From: a virus | Length of the DNA stretch: 58,973 bases | Virus record (IMG/VR): IMGVR_UViG_3300025769_000119 | Coordinates: 1 to 58,973 of that record | Direction: 5' to 3' (one strand) | In this document: positions 5,823 through 15,064 of the stretch, one piece after another | Position numbering within the stretch: the first letter of the stretch is position 1 | Layout: each line of letters starts with the position of its first letter | Notes under the pieces: model-generated | The model's database searches: none | Seen by the model: the letters and a program-made list of their open reading frames with translations, nothing else | Told to the model about the DNA's origin: nothing | Translations under genes and position numbers: made by a program

Positions 5823-8380
5823 TTTTTACTTAAGTCCCTCAGTTTCATCATGATTTTTGTATCTACGACTCTTGCTGAGTTCACAAAACTATTACCACGA
5901 CCTTTGCTAGCATTCAAGATCAAAATGCAGTCTTTTGATATTTTGTACTGCTCAAGGAAATCAGTAAGGGTGGTTGATCTAGAATTATCCATCATAAGAA
6001 AACTAGCTGCCCCTGTGTTATCAGAACCTTGAATCAACATGTATTTATTGCCGCTTTGAGATGTCTTTGTGAAAAAATCTTTTACTTGGCAAACTGTCTT
6101 GAAGTTAGTCCTCTCTGATATCTCATCTATATCCTTGAGATAACACATAGCCCCAAACTCATCTTCAAAACAATCCTTCAAATCAAAAGAGTAGCTATAT
6201 CCCAGCAAAGTATTTTCATACCACCAATTAGTGAACTTTTGATAAGGTTTATTTTTGTCAAAGATTTCTTTGTAATTTTTGAAGTTCCTTTTGAACGTTT
6301 CAAACCTAGACTCTTTCATTAAAGGACGACCATCGTCAGCAATAGCTTTTGTTTCTATCGCTTGCGATATGGCTTTTAAAATATCATCTCCAAACCTGTC
6401 TTTAAATGAAATAAAATTCCTCTTCTCTCTATCCGTCAGTATGTTGAAAGCTTGAGCCTCTAATACTAACCTGCCTCTTTTTTCTGTAGACTCTCCCATC
6501 GCTCCAGCTTGGATCAAAGCGACAAGAACAGATATGTTGATTCCGCAACTCTTAGCGGCAGAGAATACATCATACTTGCTCTCAAATCCATCAGCACCTT
6601 TAAAAAATATAAGGCTTTCAATAGACTTTTCTGAGATGCCCTTAATGCTATTCAAACCATACCTAATATTGTTATCCTCAATAGAAAAATTCATTTGAGA
6701 TTTAAATAAGTTTGGTGGCAATAAGCGAATACCAAAGTGATCTAGCTCATGGTGAACAGAAGCAACAACCGCCAAAGGATCTGGATCAAACTCAGAGGAT
6801 TCAAGCACAGACAAGAAAAACTCTCTAGGATACTTGTATTTCAAATAAACTGTTTTAGCAGCTAACTCAGCATAAGCAAAACTATGAGACTTGTTAAAAG
6901 AATAATCTGCCGAAGCTTGAAGTGCAGTCCAGTAGAAATCACTGATTACACCATCCAAACCTAAATCCTCTGCGGCATCATAAATTCTATCTTTCCACTT
7001 AGGCATCTCCTCAACCTTCTTCTTGCCAACAATTCGACGGAGAGTCTCTGCTTCTTCCAAGGTTAAACCAAAAACCTTATTGGCAATCTGCATCAATTGC
7101 TCTTGATATAGAATTACATTTTTTGACCAAGACAAAATCTCATCTAAATCTTCATGTAATCCACTCTTTTTAAGAGACACTTTTTGAGTGATATATTCAT
7201 CAACAAATTGTAGAGCTCCAGGCCGTGCTAGAGCCACAACGTCAGAAAGCTCGTTTAGATTTTGTGGTTTCACCTCCTGACAAACCCTAAAGTTTGTGTC
7301 AGCAGAAATTTGAAAAAGACCTTCTGGATGGTTGTAATCTTGAAGCTTTTCATAAATAAAAGAATCGTTGGGATCTATGTCATCTATGTTGATGCCTATC
7401 TTCTCACAAGTCCTGTGGGCAATAGTTAAAGTCCTCAATCCAAGAATATCAAACTTAACCATCAGGTCAGCAACATCATGCATATTGTACCCAGTGACTA
7501 AATCTCCATCTTTAGTTCTCTGTAATGGAACTACATCGCCAATTGATTGCGAGCAGATCGCGATACCAGAAGGATGGACTCCAGTGTTCTTGATTAAATT
7601 CTCTACTCTCTTGGCGTTAACAAAAGTTCTTTTGTGCTTTTTTACCCACTGATCAAACTTCTCATTCTCTTCTCTAGCACTTTCTAAAGAAGAAACTTTA
7701 CCATGGAGTTTGGGGATCATATCACTAACAAAATTAGCCTGATCCTCTTTTGCTTCATCAAAATACTTTGTCGCTTCTCTAATGCAAAGTTTGGAACTAA
7801 AAGTATTGAATGTTAAAATTTTTGCAGTCCTGCCATTGTGTTTGTCTTCAATATACTGAATAACCTTTTGTCTCTGCTCATAACTAATGTCTGAATCAAC
7901 ATCAGGAAGAAGACTGCCAACAAGAAACTCCTTGTTTCTCTTATCGTAAACTTTTTTAGCGCGACTCTTTGAAACGAAACGCTCAAAGAATAAGTTGTGA
8001 GGTATTGGATCAATATTAGTTACTCCCAATAAATATAAAACAAGAGAGCCAGCAGCAGATCCTCGACCTGCTCCTGTAGGAATGTGATTCTCGTGGCAGA
8101 AATTCAATACATCCCAGTTAAGCAAAATGTAATCTGTAAACCCTAGCTCCTCAAAAGTCTCCAATTCTTGTTTGGCTCTTACGTAGTAAGCATCTCTATT
8201 ATTATATTTAGTGATCCCCTTATCTCGCAAACCCTTGCGAGTTAACTCATACATAATTTCTTTTGTAGAGCTGTTTTCACCAAGACCTAAGCTTTGTAAA
8301 ACTTTTGAAGAAACCTCTGTTTTAGGAAGTTCTACTCCAGCAGGTTCACAATCATCATATACTGTAAAATCTTCGAACAT
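5819..8380 (-). CDS. dnaE: DNA polymerase III alpha subunit, catalytic part
   Basis: The C-family replicative polymerase core, 853 residues. Seen: GAGRGSAAGSL (103-113), the two catalytic aspartates in PDVDSD (D162 and D164), the third in KFDILGLRTL (D311), TGVHPSGIAI (267-275), a helix-hairpin-helix stretch around YGLNSIKGISEKS, and an OB-fold near the C terminus. The N-terminal PHP domain that normally begins DnaE is missing and is encoded separately upstream (8981-9682). Between the two lies a proofreading exonuclease gene, so the DNA order is PHP, exonuclease, polymerase, like the domain order of Gram-positive PolC. The start overlaps the exonuclease stop as TAATG, and the Clp-type gene follows by ATGA. 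No beta clamp or clamp loader is visible here. Confidence 0.95.
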   Translation of the reverse strand: MFEDFTVYDDCEPAGVELPKTEVSSKVLQSLGLGENSSTKEIMYELTRKGLRDKGITKYNNRDAYYVRAKQELETFEELGFTDYILLNWDVLNFCHENHIPTGAGRGSAAGSLVLYLLGVTNIDPIPHNLFFERFVSKSRAKKVYDKRNKEFLVGSLLPDVDSDISYEQRQKVIQYIEDKHNGRTAKILTFNTFSSKLCIREATKYFDEAKEDQANFVSDMIPKLHGKVSSLESAREENEKFDQWVKKHKRTFVNAKRVENLIKNTGVHPSGIAICSQSIGDVVPLQRTKDGDLVTGYNMHDVADLMVKFDILGLRTLTIAHRTCEKIGINIDDIDPNDSFIYEKLQDYNHPEGLFQISADTNFRVCQEVKPQNLNELSDVVALARPGALQFVDEYITQKVSLKKSGLHEDLDEILSWSKNVILYQEQLMQIANKVFGLTLEEAETLRRIVGKKKVEEMPKWKDRIYDAAEDLGLDGVISDFYWTALQASADYSFNKSHSFAYAELAAKTVYLKYKYPREFFLSVLESSEFDPDPLAVVASVHHELDHFGIRLLPPNLFKSQMNFSIEDNNIRYGLNSIKGISEKSIESLIFFKGADGFESKYDVFSAAKSCGINISVLVALIQAGAMGESTEKRGRLVLEAQAFNILTDREKRNFISFKDRFGDDILKAISQAIETKAIADDGRPLMKESRFETFKRNFKNYKEIFDKNKPYQKFTNWWYENTLLGYSYSFDLKDCFEDEFGAMCYLKDIDEISERTNFKTVCQVKDFFTKTSQSGNKYMLIQGSDNTGAASFLMMDNSRSTTLTDFLEQYKISKDCILILNASKGRGNSFVNSARVVDTKIMMKLRDLSKK

Positions 8381-8994
8381 TACAAATTCATTTCTTTTTT
8401 AAGTGCCGAAAAAACCTTGAAACACATCTTGTTATCATACAGTGCATCATGAAGCTTCTCCTCTTCAAATTCAATCCCAAAAAACTTCAATAACTGATTC
8501 TGAGAAACCCTCGCTTTAAGAGATCTGTCATGAATTATTTTATACTGCCAACTAAGCATGTTGGTTTTAGGCTTGTCTAGATCTTCCCTATAAGCCTTTC
8601 CCAAAGCTCTAGTATCATAGATTCGTTCAAGGTAAGAGTAATCTGGGGTCTCCCCTAATAATCTCTGCATCCCAGCTACCATGTAAACATCGAAGCCAAG
8701 CAAGTTCTGACCAACAACTTTGTATTCTGGGTTAAACAAATCAGCTTTAAAATCAGCCCAAACTTTCTTCAAAGGCTCCTTCCTCTCATTATACTTATCC
8801 CAACTAAAACCAGTCAAATGCTCTACCTTTTTATTTATTTGTAGATCCTTATGACTAATAAATCTATCATTCTCTTTGATTATCTTATTGCCTTGACAAA
8901 TCAACCAAGAAACTTGCCAAGTACGAGAGGAATGAAGATTAAGACCCTCAGTCTCCGTGTCGAAAACTAAATATTTTTGATTATGTGGTAGCAT
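8380..8994 (-). CDS. DnaQ-like DEDDh 3'-5' exonuclease
   Basis: A proofreading-type exonuclease of 204 residues. All five DEDDh residues are present: D12 and E14 in FDTETEG, D102 in GFDVYMVAG, and H182-x4-D187 in LHDALYDN. It lies between the PHP fragment, whose last 14 nt it overlaps, and the polymerase core, with which it shares a TAATG junction. It is the likely proofreading partner of the split polymerase. The alternative is a separate repair exonuclease, but the position argues against that. Confidence 0.92.
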   Translation of the reverse strand: MLPHNQKYLVFDTETEGLNLHSSRTWQVSWLICQGNKIIKENDRFISHKDLQINKKVEHLTGFSWDKYNERKEPLKKVWADFKADLFNPEYKVVGQNLLGFDVYMVAGMQRLLGETPDYSYLERIYDTRALGKAYREDLDKPKTNMLSWQYKIIHDRSLKARVSQNQLLKFFGIEFEEEKLHDALYDNKMCFKVFSALKKEMNL

Positions 8995-9682
8995 CTTTAT
9001 AAGACTCCCAGCAGAACTCGTCTGAACAGAAGTGATTTAGGTTTGGGTTTTGAAAAGTTGGAGATTTACCCCCAGATCTACTGCAAGCAGCCTTGTACAT
9101 TTGTAAAGCCTCAAAGTCATCCTTATTATGATGAAGAATAGTTTTGACCATCTGAGTTTTCACATTTAGCTCTTTGATAACAGACCTAATCTGAAAATCA
9201 AAAGGGTGGTTATTATCTTCGATAAAGTAAGTCGGATTCAAATGACTTATCTCAATATGAGATAGACCAAAGAAAAATAAATTATTGAAAATATAAGAAT
9301 CATAAAAAGGAACACATACCTTTAGATTCTCAAAATCTTTATCACTATAGTCAGATAAAATCAAGGAATTCTTATCGCTTAAAGAAGCATCTGAATAAAG
9401 TCTCTTCAGATCTTGTATTCCTTGATTGTTCTTCGCAAAGAGAACAAGCTTACTTGGCTTCTCATTGATATCTCCCTCATTTTGTAACACATTTATCCTC
9501 AACCCAAAAACCAGTGGGATGCCCTCTTCCTGAAATACTTGATTGAAAATCCTGAACCCATAAAACGAATCTTCTACCATTACCACTCTTTCTAGAGAGT
9601 TTATTTTGGCAATGTCTAATATTTTCTCTGTAGTCAATATAGACTTACCTATACTGTACTGACTCTTGAAGAGAGGTATCAT
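8981..9682 (-). CDS. PHP-domain fragment of DNA polymerase III alpha
   Basis: A 233-residue protein that follows the start of DnaE: a 'K/H-S-x-Y-S' opening (LFKSQYSIGKSILT), a strand plus 'FYGFRIFNQVFQEEGIPLVFG' region corresponding to the DnaE 'N-x-x-G-x-x-E-F-Y-x-x-A-x-x-x-G-I-K-P-I-I-G' stretch, LVLFAKNNQGIQDLKRLYSD, and the late 'EALQMYKAACSRSG...HFCSDEFCWES' segment. The metal-binding positions of active PHP domains are altered: the opening His is Ser/Gln and the T-D-H-G motif reads V-E-D-S. It probably serves as a structural N-terminal part of the polymerase. The gene is followed, with a 14-nt overlap, by the exonuclease. Confidence 0.8.
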   Translation of the reverse strand: MIPLFKSQYSIGKSILTTEKILDIAKINSLERVVMVEDSFYGFRIFNQVFQEEGIPLVFGLRINVLQNEGDINEKPSKLVLFAKNNQGIQDLKRLYSDASLSDKNSLILSDYSDKDFENLKVCVPFYDSYIFNNLFFFGLSHIEISHLNPTYFIEDNNHPFDFQIRSVIKELNVKTQMVKTILHHNKDDFEALQMYKAACSRSGGKSPTFQNPNLNHFCSDEFCWESYKDATT

Positions 9683-9691
9683 GACTTGATC

Positions 9692-10738
9692 TTAGAGAAG
9701 ATCCTCGTCCATGTCAAACGAAAAAGCTGGACAACCCGCATATTTTTTCTTCTCAATCCTGACTCCCTTGCCATCATCCAACATCTCTTGCAAATCTTTT
9801 TTTGCGTAAGAAGACTTTATGAACTTATCATCTTCTCCAAGTAGGTGATAATAGTCGAAAGGAAATTTAAATGGGCAATGCCACATCAAATCTCCATTTT
9901 TTTTCAACTGACCAACGTGAGTAGCTCTACCGCAAACAATCTTACCCGCGAAACCATCTTCTTTTGCTGGGTATCCTTTATCCCAAGCCAAACCACTCTT
10001 TGCAGTTTTTTCATTGAAGTTGTTAATGACTTTTTGCACGTCAGTAAGAAAGTATTCAAAGCCCTCTAAATCCAGATCATCCAAGGGCTGCATTTCTAAG
10101 CAACCTTCTCCCTCAAGATCAAACTTTAAAAATAAAAATTCCATCTTACGTTTGAGGTATTCTGGATATAAATATTTTACAGCAAGACAATACATATAGT
10201 CCTGCATGTTATCTGAATATTCCTTTCCCTCAAAAATACTTTTGGAAGTTTTAAAGTCCCTGATGATTGCAGTTTTTTTTCTTTTAAATAAGAAAAGTTT
10301 ATCTATGAACCCTAATATTCTGTAATCCTTGTCTCCTTCTTTCACAGAAATATCAAAGTCCTTCTCTGAAATGGATTCCGTAGGCTTTCCATTTGTATCC
10401 CCAAAGAAATCAAAATTTAGACCTTCAACTGTCATCTTGTTGATTAGATCCATATTTTCAAAGTCATCTATCTCATACTTTTTTGCATAAGCATCGACCA
10501 TCCTCTTAATGGGAGGACTAACATTAATATCTTGGGCTTTTATTATCGCCCTGTAATGCTTTCTATGTCTAGGGTTTCCTAGATTTTCAAAAATAGCGTG
10601 ACAAATAGTTCCACGGAGAGATCCATGATTGGACTTATCTGGCAAGCGTAAGTGGTACTTTGCCCAATATTGCCAAGTGCAGGTTTGCATCGTTTTTATT
10701 CTTGATGCAGATAAGGGCTTATTTTCAGATTTCTCCAT
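9692..10738 (-). CDS. PD-(D/E)XK nuclease, RecB/Cas4-like
   Basis: A 348-residue protein with the order of RecB-family nucleases: LSASRIKTMQTC at the start, a conserved His (H47) in GTICHAIF, GFIDKLFLF with D146, RDFKTSK giving D161 and K163 of the active site, and the Q motif NMQDYMYCLAV about 15 residues on. Cys20 and three late cysteines (C269, C288, C336) could bind an iron-sulphur cluster as in AddB and Cas4, although their spacing is wider. The ATG at 10738 is preferred; a TTG at 10762 in the same frame is possible and would lengthen the overlap with the primase. Probably end processing or recombination. Confidence 0.85.
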   Translation of the reverse strand: MEKSENKPLSASRIKTMQTCTWQYWAKYHLRLPDKSNHGSLRGTICHAIFENLGNPRHRKHYRAIIKAQDINVSPPIKRMVDAYAKKYEIDDFENMDLINKMTVEGLNFDFFGDTNGKPTESISEKDFDISVKEGDKDYRILGFIDKLFLFKRKKTAIIRDFKTSKSIFEGKEYSDNMQDYMYCLAVKYLYPEYLKRKMEFLFLKFDLEGEGCLEMQPLDDLDLEGFEYFLTDVQKVINNFNEKTAKSGLAWDKGYPAKEDGFAGKIVCGRATHVGQLKKNGDLMWHCPFKFPFDYYHLLGEDDKFIKSSYAKKDLQEMLDDGKGVRIEKKKYAGCPAFSFDMDEDLL

Positions 10739-11774
10739 AATGGAAGTCGAATTTCTTCTCAAACTTCCTTAAATTACTAGAGAAAGTTTTATTGACCCCA
10801 CGTTTATTCATCTCTTTGGCGAAATCAATAACGTTAGCCATTGATTCATTATGTTGGGTAGAAGAACAATATTCAACATATTTATTAATCTGATCTTCAT
10901 TCATATCACCAAAATCGTTTTCTGGAGGTGGAGAGAAAAATATCTTGTCAAAATCGATTTGATCACAAAGCTTAAATATAGACTTAATAGAACCTTCAAA
11001 ACCTCTATTGGAATCTGAATTAAAATCATTATTAAAGGCTATAAAAATTTTATCCAATGGAAGAGAATGTAACTTTGAGATAAATTTTGGAGAGATATTC
11101 AATCCAAAAGAAACAAGAACATTCCTTACTCCAGAATCAAACAAAGAAATACAGTCTCCAATAGATTCTACAATATAGACACAACGATGTTCTTCAATAG
11201 CGCCAGCAACTTCATCTATTGAATAGTATGGATAAAACCAGTCAGAACACCTCCCATTGTGAAGCCACTTAGGTCTGGGGTCATCTGTTACCTTACGACC
11301 TGAAAAGCCGTGTATCTTGCCGTCAGAGCGAACAATAGGGAATATAACTCGCTGATACATTTTGCCAGACATAGCCAAGCCACATCTAAATTTTTTCAAA
11401 GTATCTTCTGATACACCCCTGTTTAGGTAAAAGTCGTAATGAGGTAGCAAGCGATTCAAACAGGAATCTGGAAATGTTTTTTCTTCACTCAAAAGGTGTT
11501 TCTTAGTAGCGCGTTCATATATGTTTACACTATCGCTCTTCAAATAAGAACTTAAAACACTCTTATCATTAGTATTGAGGGTTTTTTTAAGTAAAGCCTC
11601 AAAAGGAAGAAACATAGAATCCTCCACATAATCCTTCCAAACACCAGTATCTTTGTAGATCTGTAACGCTGTAGAGTTATCTCCAGACCTGTAAACCGCA
11701 CTGGTTCTCCAGTAAGACCCGTGATCTTTTAATCGATAGCCAAGATCTTCTAAAACAGATTTGTAGTCAGTCAT
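10725..11774 (-). CDS. DnaG-type primase without the zinc-finger cysteines
   Basis: A 349-residue primase-like protein. The N-terminal 60 residues have the shape of the zinc-binding domain (YWRTSAVYRSGDNSTALQIY, then GVWKDYV) but none of the CHC2 cysteines. The middle contains the RNA-polymerase-type core (RVIFPIVRSDGKIHGFSGR, 142-160). The TOPRIM fold shows VYIVESIGD with Glu203 and Asp207, and IFIAFNNDFNSD (243-254), in which the second acidic motif keeps D250 but has Asn in place of one usual Asp. It is overlapped by the helicase upstream (ATGA) and the nuclease downstream. It would prime lagging-strand synthesis beside DnaB. Confidence 0.82.
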   Translation of the reverse strand: MTDYKSVLEDLGYRLKDHGSYWRTSAVYRSGDNSTALQIYKDTGVWKDYVEDSMFLPFEALLKKTLNTNDKSVLSSYLKSDSVNIYERATKKHLLSEEKTFPDSCLNRLLPHYDFYLNRGVSEDTLKKFRCGLAMSGKMYQRVIFPIVRSDGKIHGFSGRKVTDDPRPKWLHNGRCSDWFYPYYSIDEVAGAIEEHRCVYIVESIGDCISLFDSGVRNVLVSFGLNISPKFISKLHSLPLDKIFIAFNNDFNSDSNRGFEGSIKSIFKLCDQIDFDKIFFSPPPENDFGDMNEDQINKYVEYCSSTQHNESMANVIDFAKEMNKRGVNKTFSSNLRKFEKKFDFHYGEI

Positions 11775-13318
11775 TCTGAAAGGACCATTGGTATATCGTC
11801 ACTCAACTCACCCTCCTGCAAATTAACATCAACATTATTGATTGAATTCACAACGTCTTGCAGATCCCCTCTCTCTTCAACCCTAAAGTTTTCAATATTT
11901 AAATTGATAAAGTTTTTACGATTAGATCCATCTGGCATTTCAACAGGATTAATTGCACGTAGAGCTTCTTTGCCCAAGTGTCTTGCTTTTAGATTGACCA
12001 ACTTATGAGTACCAAAGCGATCTCCATCTTCATGTATCTCATCTGGAATTTTTCTTCTGAGCAAAAACAAGTGAGAACAGAATTGAGTAATGCCATCAGA
12101 AAGGGAAACGACACTCTCATCATCAACAATTGCATCTGCACCACGATTGCCAGTAATTCCAAGTCTATTGGCCTGAACAGAAGTCATCATTGATACACAA
12201 GGCTTGCCATCAAAACAAAGATCCCTGTGAATTGTCTGCTTGAACAAGTGAACCATTGAAGCCACTTGCTGCCAACCCTCATTCTTACCAAGGTTATTAA
12301 AGTCAGTCTTGATGTAATCAAAACTAAAAATCATTTTGTTCCCCCTGCCCACTTTAGAATAGTAGAATCTTTTTAGGTAAGAGCACATTTCTTCAGCAGA
12401 CATGCCAGCAACATTTTCATAATAGAATTTCATATTGCCAGATTTAATCTGATCCCAAGCACTACGAACTCTTGCTACAACCTCTTCTACCGTCCAATCC
12501 TTATAGCTAGAAGTTCTCCATTTGCCGCTTTGTAAGAGGTAAATGGGAATGCCTGTCATAGCGGAACACTGACGAAGAGTAAGTTCCTCTTCACTCATCT
12601 CTCCATTATCAAAGTGTAAAACAGGGATGTCGTACTTAGCCGCAGTCCTAGTAGTATAATCCATACAGAACTGAGTTTTACCAACTCCAGAGCGAGCTAC
12701 AATAACAGAGATATTACCCTCAAGCAGTAAAGATCCATAAATGTCATTGATCCTCTGGTGTGGACCCATTAAGCCAGATTCTTCAACAGGGTTATTACCC
12801 CTATCTTCAACCAACTCTTCCATGATGTCGAAAAGGTTGATTGGACCTTCATCATTGAACTCAAACTCTTTTATGTTCTTATTATATATCTCATCTGCTT
12901 TATCTATGATCTCAGAATACTTCAAGTCTGGATCAGCTTTTTTAACAAAAGAGGCGACATTTCTAGAAGAATAATAAATCTCACGACGAGCAGAAAACTT
13001 TTTCAATTCTCTGACTGAGGAAATAAAAATTTCTTCTGTTATCTTGTGGTATACTAGAGACCGAATATACTCTGGTAAATCAATACTATCTGGAAAACTA
13101 ACCTTTAGCTGCTCTAATCTTGGAATAAGTATCGTGTCATCTATTGTCTCTGCATTGTTCAACGCATTGCGGATCAACTTAAAGATAGAAAGATGAACTT
13201 GAGAGTCTTCACTAAAAAAATCTTTTTCATTTAAAAAAACTGAAACTTCAGCCCACTTATGGGGGTGTTGCAAAAGACCTTTTAGCACAGTCTTCTCTAG
13301 ATCCATGCTATGAATCAT
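11771..13318 (-). CDS. dnaB: Replicative DNA helicase, DnaB family
   Basis: A 515-residue DnaB-like hexameric helicase. The N-terminal helical domain (about 1-110) begins with MDLEKTVLKGLLQHPHKW. The RecA-like motor has Walker A ARSGVGKT (208-215), LHFDNGEMSEEELTLRQ, a Walker B-like MIFSFDYIKTDF and downstream QANRLGITGNRGADAIVDDES, which is similar to the DNA-binding loop segment of the family. Its start overlaps the preceding small gene as ATGA, and its own stop overlaps the primase start, so helicase and primase are expressed together. Confidence 0.92.
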   Translation of the reverse strand: MIHSMDLEKTVLKGLLQHPHKWAEVSVFLNEKDFFSEDSQVHLSIFKLIRNALNNAETIDDTILIPRLEQLKVSFPDSIDLPEYIRSLVYHKITEEIFISSVRELKKFSARREIYYSSRNVASFVKKADPDLKYSEIIDKADEIYNKNIKEFEFNDEGPINLFDIMEELVEDRGNNPVEESGLMGPHQRINDIYGSLLLEGNISVIVARSGVGKTQFCMDYTTRTAAKYDIPVLHFDNGEMSEEELTLRQCSAMTGIPIYLLQSGKWRTSSYKDWTVEEVVARVRSAWDQIKSGNMKFYYENVAGMSAEEMCSYLKRFYYSKVGRGNKMIFSFDYIKTDFNNLGKNEGWQQVASMVHLFKQTIHRDLCFDGKPCVSMMTSVQANRLGITGNRGADAIVDDESVVSLSDGITQFCSHLFLLRRKIPDEIHEDGDRFGTHKLVNLKARHLGKEALRAINPVEMPDGSNRKNFINLNIENFRVEERGDLQDVVNSINNVDVNLQEGELSDDIPMVLSE

Positions 13319-13536
13319 TCTCCAACCTCCTTGTTACAAGATATCTCCACCAATTTTGTAAGAGCCATCTCTACACAGCTATTGTCTGTTCTAGTCGCAA
13401 ATGTTGGTTGTCCTAAGTCGTTGATGTAAAAAAGGAAAAACCCTTTATTGCTACCACTTGGAGAACCCGTGCAATCAAACAGCTTAGTGAGAACACTCTT
13501 TGGTAACGTATTGTCTGTCTTGTCAAAATTATTCAT
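13315..13536 (-). CDS. Small conserved phage protein, unknown
   Basis: A 73-residue protein. The segment SVLTKLFDCTGSPSGSNKGF followed by FLFYINDLGQPTFATRTDNSC and VEMALTKLVEI looks like a single folded domain, with well-spaced hydrophobic strands then a helix. I recall similar small proteins beside replication genes in cyanophages, without a function. It is coupled to both neighbours by ATGA overlaps, between a Vsr-like nuclease and DnaB. Confidence 0.65.
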   Translation of the reverse strand: MNNFDKTDNTLPKSVLTKLFDCTGSPSGSNKGFFLFYINDLGQPTFATRTDNSCVEMALTKLVEISCNKEVGE

Positions 13537-13940
13537 ATTACCTCAAGCCTTTTAAGAAGGTCTTGGTCAAGAATATCCTTCTCTAGTATTCTTACAAGCC
13601 TAATTTGGTTAATCTCACAAAAATATTCCTTCTTCTCATCTCTTTGTAGTTGAGATAAAAAATTCTGTCTAGAATTAGAGTGAAAAAATTTGTTGAACTT
13701 GTAATGCTGGTTACCATCAACTTCTATTGCTAGTTTTTTGTTAGCATTATAAAAATCAAGGGTCATCCTTGTTCCAAGAACAGGCAGCTCTTCAAAAACA
13801 ATGTCAGAGATCCAATGTCGGTGCAAAAGATCTTTTACCCTTTTCTGAATCTTACTGCGACACTTCTTGTCCCAATCAATTAAGTACTTAGAAGAATTCT
13901 TGAGCTTTTGTTCACGACCTGTTGTCGTTAAAAAAATCAT
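13533..13940 (-). CDS. Vsr/DUF559-like endonuclease
   Basis: A 135-residue protein of the small PD-(D/E)XK fold. TLDFYNANKKLAIEVDGNQH (about 58-77) gives the conserved D-x(n)-E-V-D-G-x-x-H signature, followed by a charged loop and RDEKKEYFCEINQIRLVRI, the 'R-D-x-x-K-x-x-x-L-x-x-x-G-x-x-v-l-R-i' segment of Vsr and DUF559 proteins. In the family this fold nicks or cuts DNA, either in repair or as a stand-alone homing-type nuclease. It is coupled to the recombinase upstream by ATGA, suggesting a recombination or repair use. Confidence 0.72.
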   Translation of the reverse strand: MIFLTTTGREQKLKNSSKYLIDWDKKCRSKIQKRVKDLLHRHWISDIVFEELPVLGTRMTLDFYNANKKLAIEVDGNQHYKFNKFFHSNSRQNFLSQLQRDEKKEYFCEINQIRLVRILEKDILDQDLLKRLEVI

Positions 13941-15064
13941 GAGAATACATTTTCTGCAATGAAGAACCTCATGCCTTTTTGTACTTCTTCATTGTTCTCA
14001 AGAAGATCATACAAAGACTGCATTCCCTGATATTTTTCGTTGATATCGATCCCTCTATTCTTGAGGTAATCCAGAAGCTCTTCGTCGATTTTAAACCAAG
14101 ATCCAGACTTCTCAATAAAATTCCACATAAGAAGCATTTCTATAATCTCACGCTCAATCCAAATTGACTTACCATCAGAGCGACCATGCTTAATTGGATA
14201 CCTAATCCTCATTCCAGTACTTTCGTTAGTGGATTTCTGAATTAGCACTTTAGCATAATGCCCAATGATTGGGTTCTCTGGGCTAGGTTTAGCTTTTGGG
14301 TCTTTGAGGATTAAATCTGCTTGATTTCTTTTTTCAAAGTTAATAATCCAATCTGGATAATGTAATGCTGCATTGCCACCGCTAGAATTGGTTTGATTGT
14401 TTGGATCACCTTTGGCATACTGACTCGTCTTAATAGTTGACCGAACCTGAGAGATCATTATGCACATATGACCAAATTTACCCATACCAAGACTAACCCG
14501 CTTTAAGAAGTCTGAAGTTAAAGCTGCACCTGCTGCGACTTTTGCTGCGTCACTAGTGGTTTTAGCTAAATCAGATTTAGGAAGCAAGCCATCCATACTG
14601 TCGATGACAATGCAAAATCTTTCTTTTTCTGGATTATTTTTTAGTAATTCTCTAAGACCATCAAAAACAGTGTCGTAAATATGACACTCCCACACGAGAC
14701 AAGTTCCAAGCTCCCAATTACTAGGATCAGTAACAAATTTCAACCCAGACCGCTTTTGGATATCTTTTGACAAACGACCTTCCGCCTTGATGTAGAGGCC
14801 CTTTGTTTTCTCTACGGTCTCCAACATGTTCTTCATAACATGGAGAGCTTCGTTGGTTTTGCCTCCCTCATTACATCCAATAAAACGCTGTAGACCAGCT
14901 CCCAAACCACCTCCGATAAACTTATCTAAAATCATGGAGCCAGTTGAGGCAAGGTATGATTCCGCAGTATCTTCAAAATTGTAGTGGAATTCCTTATTGC
15001 TTTCAAAAAACTTCGACATAAACTCCGAAGTCCCAACTTTGCTTTTTTCACTCTTCTTACTCAT
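13937..15064 (-). CDS. RecA/UvsX-like strand-exchange recombinase
   Basis: A 375-residue RecA-fold protein. The Walker A loop GCNEGGKT spans 63-70, preceded by a typical 'LDKFIGGGLGAGLQRFIG' entry. FCIVIDSMDGLLP corresponds to the Walker B strand and following loop, GHMCIMISQVRSTI to motif 3 with the conserved Gln, and SSGGNAALHYPDWIINFEKR to the L2-type region. It would coat single-stranded DNA and catalyse strand exchange for recombination-dependent replication and repair. The order (zinc-ribbon protein, recombinase, Vsr-like nuclease) is joined by short overlaps. Confidence 0.88.
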   Translation of the reverse strand: MSKKSEKSKVGTSEFMSKFFESNKEFHYNFEDTAESYLASTGSMILDKFIGGGLGAGLQRFIGCNEGGKTNEALHVMKNMLETVEKTKGLYIKAEGRLSKDIQKRSGLKFVTDPSNWELGTCLVWECHIYDTVFDGLRELLKNNPEKERFCIVIDSMDGLLPKSDLAKTTSDAAKVAAGAALTSDFLKRVSLGMGKFGHMCIMISQVRSTIKTSQYAKGDPNNQTNSSGGNAALHYPDWIINFEKRNQADLILKDPKAKPSPENPIIGHYAKVLIQKSTNESTGMRIRYPIKHGRSDGKSIWIEREIIEMLLMWNFIEKSGSWFKIDEELLDYLKNRGIDINEKYQGMQSLYDLLENNEEVQKGMRFFIAENVFS

